Source: Planctomycetota bacterium (GTDB lineage: Bacteria; Planctomycetota; Planctomycetia; Planctomycetales; Planctomycetaceae). From it: 11,204 nucleotides of DNA. The notes below the pieces were generated by a model. The model was not told where the DNA came from, searched no databases, and saw only the letters and a program-made list of their open reading frames with translations. Position numbers and translations under genes: made by a program. Below, in pieces: positions 8,059 to 11,204 of this stretch (its first letter is position 1; each line of letters opens with the position of its first letter). Where the stretch lies: assembly GCA_026692825.1 (NCBI GenBank), contig JAPLOC010000488.1:1-11204 (forward strand), written 5' to 3'.

Positions 8059-8537
8059 TCACCGGCGACCAATTGGTGCAAGAGCTGCGGCTGATGGGAA
8101 TCACGCATGTGGTGTGGCTCCCCGACAGCACGCTGGGGCAATGGGAACAGGCGCTCGACGCGGCAGGTTCACCCCAACTGATTCGTGTCTGCCGCGAGGG
8201 GGAAGCGTGGGCGATCGCCGCCGGTTTGCACCTGGGTGGGGCCGCGCCGCTGGTGATGATCCAATGCACCGGGTTGTTTGACTCCGGCGATTCGCTACGG
8301 AACTTTCTGTTCGATTACGAATTGCCGTTGTTCGCGGTGATTGGCTACCGCAACTTTCTCAACCCGGACGCCGTCGATTCGGCCCGCACGTTCACCGAGC
8401 CGAACCTGCGATCCTGGGGGATCGACTATCGGCTGATGGAACGGGGCGATCAACTGGGGATCCTGCGCGAACACTACGAGGCGTGCCGATGTGCGGGGAA
8501 GCCGGGAGTCGTGCTGGTTGGGGAAGGGCGGATGTAG
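8055..8537 (+). CDS. Thiamine-diphosphate enzyme N-terminal (alpha) subunit, sulfopyruvate/phosphonopyruvate decarboxylase-like
   Basis: The 160-residue product is a stand-alone Pyr-type domain of thiamine-diphosphate enzymes, the size of the alpha subunit (ComD type) of two-subunit decarboxylases. It begins ITGDQLVQELRLMGITHVVW, and has the cofactor-activating glutamate in REGEA (E48 likely) followed by AIAAGLHLGG. Further on are MIQCTGLFDSGDSLRN (68-83) and the strand PLFAVIGYR (91-99). The other half, which binds the diphosphate through a GDGxxx-NN motif, is not encoded here or next door. Without it the protein should be inactive alone. The ATG at 8055 overlaps the dehydrogenase stop as ATGA, so the two are translationally coupled; a GTG at 8049 in the same frame is less likely. 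Its last 146 bases lie antisense to the GT4 gene. Substrate is unknown. Confidence 0.7.
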   Translation: MITGDQLVQELRLMGITHVVWLPDSTLGQWEQALDAAGSPQLIRVCREGEAWAIAAGLHLGGAAPLVMIQCTGLFDSGDSLRNFLFDYELPLFAVIGYRNFLNPDAVDSARTFTEPNLRSWGIDYRLMERGDQLGILREHYEACRCAGKPGVVLVGEGRM

Positions 8538-9855
8538 CGGGTGATCCCGCGAGTTCCAACACGCGATCGAGGAGGTCGCGACAACTCTCGATCCAACCCG
8601 GCCAGCGGAAATCACACGGTGATTTCACCCCCGCGAGCGGTTCACCGCGCTGTTGCTTCGCCATCAGCCGAGCCAGAGCGAGGGCATTGTTCACTCCAAA
8701 ATACGCGGCGTATTCCCCACCCACCTCGCGATGCACCGGCAGGTCGCTCGCAAACACCGGACAGCCTTTGCTGAGTGCTTCGACGATCGGCAGATTGAAC
8801 CCCTCGGCGAACGAGGGGGTGATCAGTCCCGCAGCCCGACGGTAGCACATGTCGAGTTCGTGATCGCGGACTCCTTCGAGCCAAAAAAGGCGGCGTCCCA
8901 ACTCGGAGTGATTGCGAATGCGCTCGATCAATGGTTCGGAATCCCAGCCATTGCCTCCGGCGATCGCCAGCCGCACGTCGATTCCCTCGCTCCAGAGCTG
9001 ATCGCACGCATCAATCGCCAGCGCGTGATTCTTGCGCGGCGACAACGTTCCCACCATCAGATAAGTGTTTTTGGGACCGGACTGGGGGAAGGCCAGTTCA
9101 AGTTCCGGACGCAAGGTCCCCCCTTGCTTCGCACCGTCAAGTTCCGCTCCCAGAAGAAATGACCCGGCAGACAAGGGAGGACTACCATGCCGAGGGGGAC
9201 GAACAACGTCGATCCGCTCAATATCGTCCACAACGCTTTCAGAAATCGCCACGATGAAGTCGGCGACCTGCCGGGCCGTTCCCCACCAGCGACTGAAGAC
9301 TTTTTGCAGGGACCGCTCAAAAAACTGCGGGTACTGGAGTGGAATCAGATCGTAGACAACCAGCCCGATGATTGCGCCCTGCGACTGAGCGTAGCGGATT
9401 TCCTCCCAGGGAAAGTCCCGTCCCCACGAGCGGTCGATCAGCAACAGAACGTCGCCCGGTTGATATTGGATTCCCTTTCGGGAGAGTCGGCGTACGGGGA
9501 ACAGCGCCAGGTGTTTGGTCTGCCGACCGAGCTGCCGCGCCTCGCGGACGAATTCCAACGCGCCGGTCGCCGCCAACCCCTTTCGAAGCAGTGCCCACAG
9601 TTTTCCCGGCCGACTTCCCGACGAGCGCTGTCCCTGCGGAAACGCCAGTTGATCGATGGCGACGAAGCCCCGCGTCGGCTCAAAGTACATCCCCCGACAC
9701 TCGACGCCCCGTTCGGAACCGACTCCGTCGGCCGCGTTGACGATGTTCCGCACGACGCGCTGGATCCCCGTGTTCATTCCGTCGCCGCGCGTCGCGGTAC
9801 AGTCGATGAAAACGCGTCTCACCGTGGTGTCTGGCTGATGAATCGTGAGAGTCAT
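8392..9855 (-). CDS. Family 4-type glycosyltransferase with an odd antisense-derived C-terminal tail
   Basis: This is a GT-B fold retaining glycosyltransferase, probably adding a sugar in O-antigen or exopolysaccharide synthesis on the cytoplasmic face of the membrane. The N-terminal strand FIDCT (16-20) and NTGIQRVVRN (28-37) resemble rhamnosyl- and mannosyltransferase relatives. The donor domain starts at about 264 with LMVGTLSPRKN (266-276), then AIAGGNGW (297-304), and has the EX7E motif in EGFNLPIVE (351-359). The family normally ends soon after WIESCRDLLDRVLEL (421-435). Here the frame continues with about 50 residues rich in Pro, Ser, Ala and Arg, read antisense to the thiamine-enzyme gene; residues from about 440 lie in that overlap. 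The gene starts 21 bases after the GT2 stop, so they are likely co-transcribed. No clear ribosome binding site is seen. Confidence 0.88.
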   Translation of the reverse strand: MTLTIHQPDTTVRRVFIDCTATRGDGMNTGIQRVVRNIVNAADGVGSERGVECRGMYFEPTRGFVAIDQLAFPQGQRSSGSRPGKLWALLRKGLAATGALEFVREARQLGRQTKHLALFPVRRLSRKGIQYQPGDVLLLIDRSWGRDFPWEEIRYAQSQGAIIGLVVYDLIPLQYPQFFERSLQKVFSRWWGTARQVADFIVAISESVVDDIERIDVVRPPRHGSPPLSAGSFLLGAELDGAKQGGTLRPELELAFPQSGPKNTYLMVGTLSPRKNHALAIDACDQLWSEGIDVRLAIAGGNGWDSEPLIERIRNHSELGRRLFWLEGVRDHELDMCYRRAAGLITPSFAEGFNLPIVEALSKGCPVFASDLPVHREVGGEYAAYFGVNNALALARLMAKQQRGEPLAGVKSPCDFRWPGWIESCRDLLDRVLELAGSPATSALPQPARLPASPHIGTPRSVRAGSPVDRPVPSADSRSPRIAGSAR

Positions 9856-9876
9856 GCGGTGTCGCGGAGGGTGAAA

Positions 9877-10917
9877 TCAGAGTGAGGCGGTTGACCGTTC
9901 GAGCGAAGACACTGGTCGACGGAGTGACTTGAACAGTCGGAGCGCCGAGCGAACCGAGAGCAACAACCAGTCGGGTGCCAGGATGAATCGCCGCCGGACA
10001 AAGTCGCTGAACGAACCGTCGGAATACTGTCGGCAGACCAGCGCGTCGAGACGCTTTCGATCCGCAGGGTCTTCGATTCGCAGGCGACAGTGAATCAGCG
10101 CGGGAGGCGGGACTTCGTTCTTGACGGCCCGGCTGACATGGCGCGATTCCGGCGAATTTATCCCGAAATAGTGTTCCGCGACCTTCCGAAAACCGTCGAT
10201 GCTCAGAGAAAACCGGTTGACCAATCCCCGGGCCAAAAACGAGTCATTCTCCCCCCGATTGAGGACCAGTTCACCGGGGTGATAGCGCACCACGAGTCGT
10301 TCGCGGGCCATCCCGAATAGTTGGGCAGCGATGATCCAGCAACTGCCCACGAACTCAACCTGCGGCGAAGCCCTCATCCAATCGTCGCGTTTCACGACAA
10401 CAGCGCTGATGAAGCTGAAAAACGCCGTCGGACTCTGGGCGAGTTCAAAATAACGCGACCGCTCGGCTGGCACGTTCCAGTCGAACGACGTCGTGTCATT
10501 CACCGGAATCATCGCGCGCCCATTGAGCCGATTCAGATGGAGGTCGCAGACCGCATAATCGGTGAGAAAGACGTTCCAATCGTGCCCCAACTGTCCGCGC
10601 AGAAACTCCACCGCCCCGGGAGCGATACAGTCATCGCTGCTGAAGAGCCAGCAGTATTCCCCCTCCGCCTGTGCGACCGACTCGAGAATGTCGCGGTCGA
10701 CCCCCGAACGTTCCTGCCGTTGAATGAATTTGATGTGCGGGAATTGCCGGGATTTCTCCGCGACCACCTGAGCCGTATTGTCGGTGGAGCCGCCATCGAC
10801 AATCACGATCTGAATGCGATCATCGGCTTGCGCGATCAGACTGTCGAGTGTCTCGCCGATGTACGCGCCGAAGTTGTAGGTCGGAATGCAGAACGAAATG
10901 TCGTATCGCGAAGCCAT
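9877..10917 (-). CDS. Family 2-type glycosyltransferase, abequosyltransferase-like
   Basis: The 346-residue protein has an N-terminal GT-A domain: ISFCIPTYNFGAYIGETLDS opens the nucleotide-binding strand, DGGSTDNT (41-48) follows, and the metal-binding motif lies in GEYCWLFSSDD (86-96, DD at 95-96). The stretch GVDRDILESVAQAEGEYCW (72-90) is characteristic of abequosyltransferase-like (RfbV) members that decorate O-antigen with deoxysugars, but the sugar here cannot be told. The C-terminal part has no membrane segment; it ends in a basic region (RRRF, KSLRRP) that may bind the membrane surface. Transcription probably continues into the GT4 gene 21 bases downstream. The upstream neighbour is a paralog: 21 of the 41 aligned C-terminal residues are identical. 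A repeat-like hairpin lies just before its ATG, and no Shine-Dalgarno site is visible. Confidence 0.88.
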   Translation of the reverse strand: MASRYDISFCIPTYNFGAYIGETLDSLIAQADDRIQIVIVDGGSTDNTAQVVAEKSRQFPHIKFIQRQERSGVDRDILESVAQAEGEYCWLFSSDDCIAPGAVEFLRGQLGHDWNVFLTDYAVCDLHLNRLNGRAMIPVNDTTSFDWNVPAERSRYFELAQSPTAFFSFISAVVVKRDDWMRASPQVEFVGSCWIIAAQLFGMARERLVVRYHPGELVLNRGENDSFLARGLVNRFSLSIDGFRKVAEHYFGINSPESRHVSRAVKNEVPPPALIHCRLRIEDPADRKRLDALVCRQYSDGSFSDFVRRRFILAPDWLLLSVRSALRLFKSLRRPVSSLERSTASL

Positions 10918-10934
10918 GGGGCACTCAACAACCA

Positions 10935-10963
10935 GGCGAGCGGGGCGGCGTCAGCCCCCTGCC
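10935..10963. repeat. GC-rich hairpin repeat in the spacer before the GT2 gene
   Basis: GGGGC (10942-10946) and GCCCC (10954-10958) form a stem that extends to 7 bp (AG with CT) with one bulged C, around a 7-base loop GGCGTCA. The sequence, read on the minus strand as GGGGGCTGACGCCGCCCCGC, resembles the short intergenic palindromes common in planctomycete genomes. It does not match the other repeat pair of this window. It could stall or end some transcripts between the two paralogous glycosyltransferase genes. There is only one copy here, so its repeat status is an inference. Confidence 0.4.
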
Positions 10964-11026
10964 AAACCAACTCCAACACCACACAGAATCCAAAATCACA
11001 CCAGCTCCGCAACAGCCAAACACACC

Positions 11027-11203
11027 TCACACCGAGGCGGCGACAACTTCGTCTGCGGGTCTCTTCATCAACCGGACCGCGCGGGCCACCGACTTCGAAA
11101 ATCGCAACGCATCTCGCATCGCCAACAGGCTCCAAACCGGCATCAGCAGAAACTTGCGACGAAGCCAATCCAACGCCGTTCCGTCCGAAAACTGTCGCCG
11201 GAT
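11027..11203 (-). CDS. Glycosyltransferase family 2 paralog, C-terminal fragment (cut by window edge)
   Basis: Only the last 58 residues and the stop are inside the window; the rest lies beyond the right edge. The frame begins IRRQFSDGTALDWLRRKFLL and continues to a TGA at 11027-11029. Without gaps, it aligns to residues 294-334 of the GT2 protein encoded at 9877-10917 with 21 of 41 identical positions, including RQ-SDG, D--RR-F-L-P-W and ALR--KS. It is therefore very likely a second copy of the same abequosyltransferase-like family. The gap to the downstream paralog is 109 bases and holds a hairpin repeat. The reading frame is intact as far as it can be seen. Confidence 0.75.
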   Translation of the reverse strand: MRRQFSDGTALDWLRRKFLLMPVWSLLAMRDALRFSKSVARAVRLMKRPADEVVAASV

Positions 11204-11204
11204 C

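Noticed and set aside
10836..11168. Minus-strand frame of 110 codons at the right edge
   Set aside because: It crosses the start of the GT2 gene in another frame, while a different frame in the same place gives a clear match to the GT2 C-terminus.

Overview
The window looks like chromosomal DNA from a planctomycete (order Planctomycetales or a close relative). The strongest evidence is a large secreted protein with the PSCyt1-DUF1549-DUF1553 layout, which is greatly expanded in this phylum. A PEP-CTERM-tagged exported protein, GC-rich codon use and the scarcity of good Shine-Dalgarno sites agree with this. Species cannot be named from the sequence.

Layout. (1) Positions 1-3063 are read on the minus strand: mreB, then mreC overlapping it by 11 bases, then a separate gene for a PEP-CTERM exported protein. 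No mreD follows mreC. (2) Positions 3064-3463 form a divergent control region with a good mreB promoter candidate, several inverted repeats and one copy of a GC-rich palindromic repeat also found at 2-48. (3) Positions 3464-8537 are on the plus strand: the DUF1549/DUF1553 cytochrome-like protein, a small flavin reductase, a CoA-acylating methylmalonate-semialdehyde dehydrogenase-like enzyme, and the alpha half of a sulfopyruvate/phosphonopyruvate decarboxylase-like thiamine enzyme, coupled to the dehydrogenase by an ATGA overlap. (4) Positions 8392-11203 are on the minus strand: a surface-polysaccharide glycosyltransferase cluster with one GT4-type enzyme and two GT2-type paralogs, the second cut by the window edge.

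How the genes may work together. MreB and MreC are the cytoskeletal and periplasmic parts of the elongation machinery. The thiamine-enzyme subunit and the dehydrogenase could form a two-step route from a 2-oxo acid through an aldehyde to an acyl-CoA, but the beta subunit carrying the thiamine-diphosphate motif is absent. The glycosyltransferases probably build an O-antigen or exopolysaccharide.

No defence system, CRISPR array, transposase, tRNA or rRNA was seen. The points most worth a second look are the orphan decarboxylase subunit, the 146-base tail-to-tail overlap between it and the GT4 gene, the tandem GT2 paralogs, and the shared palindromic repeat.
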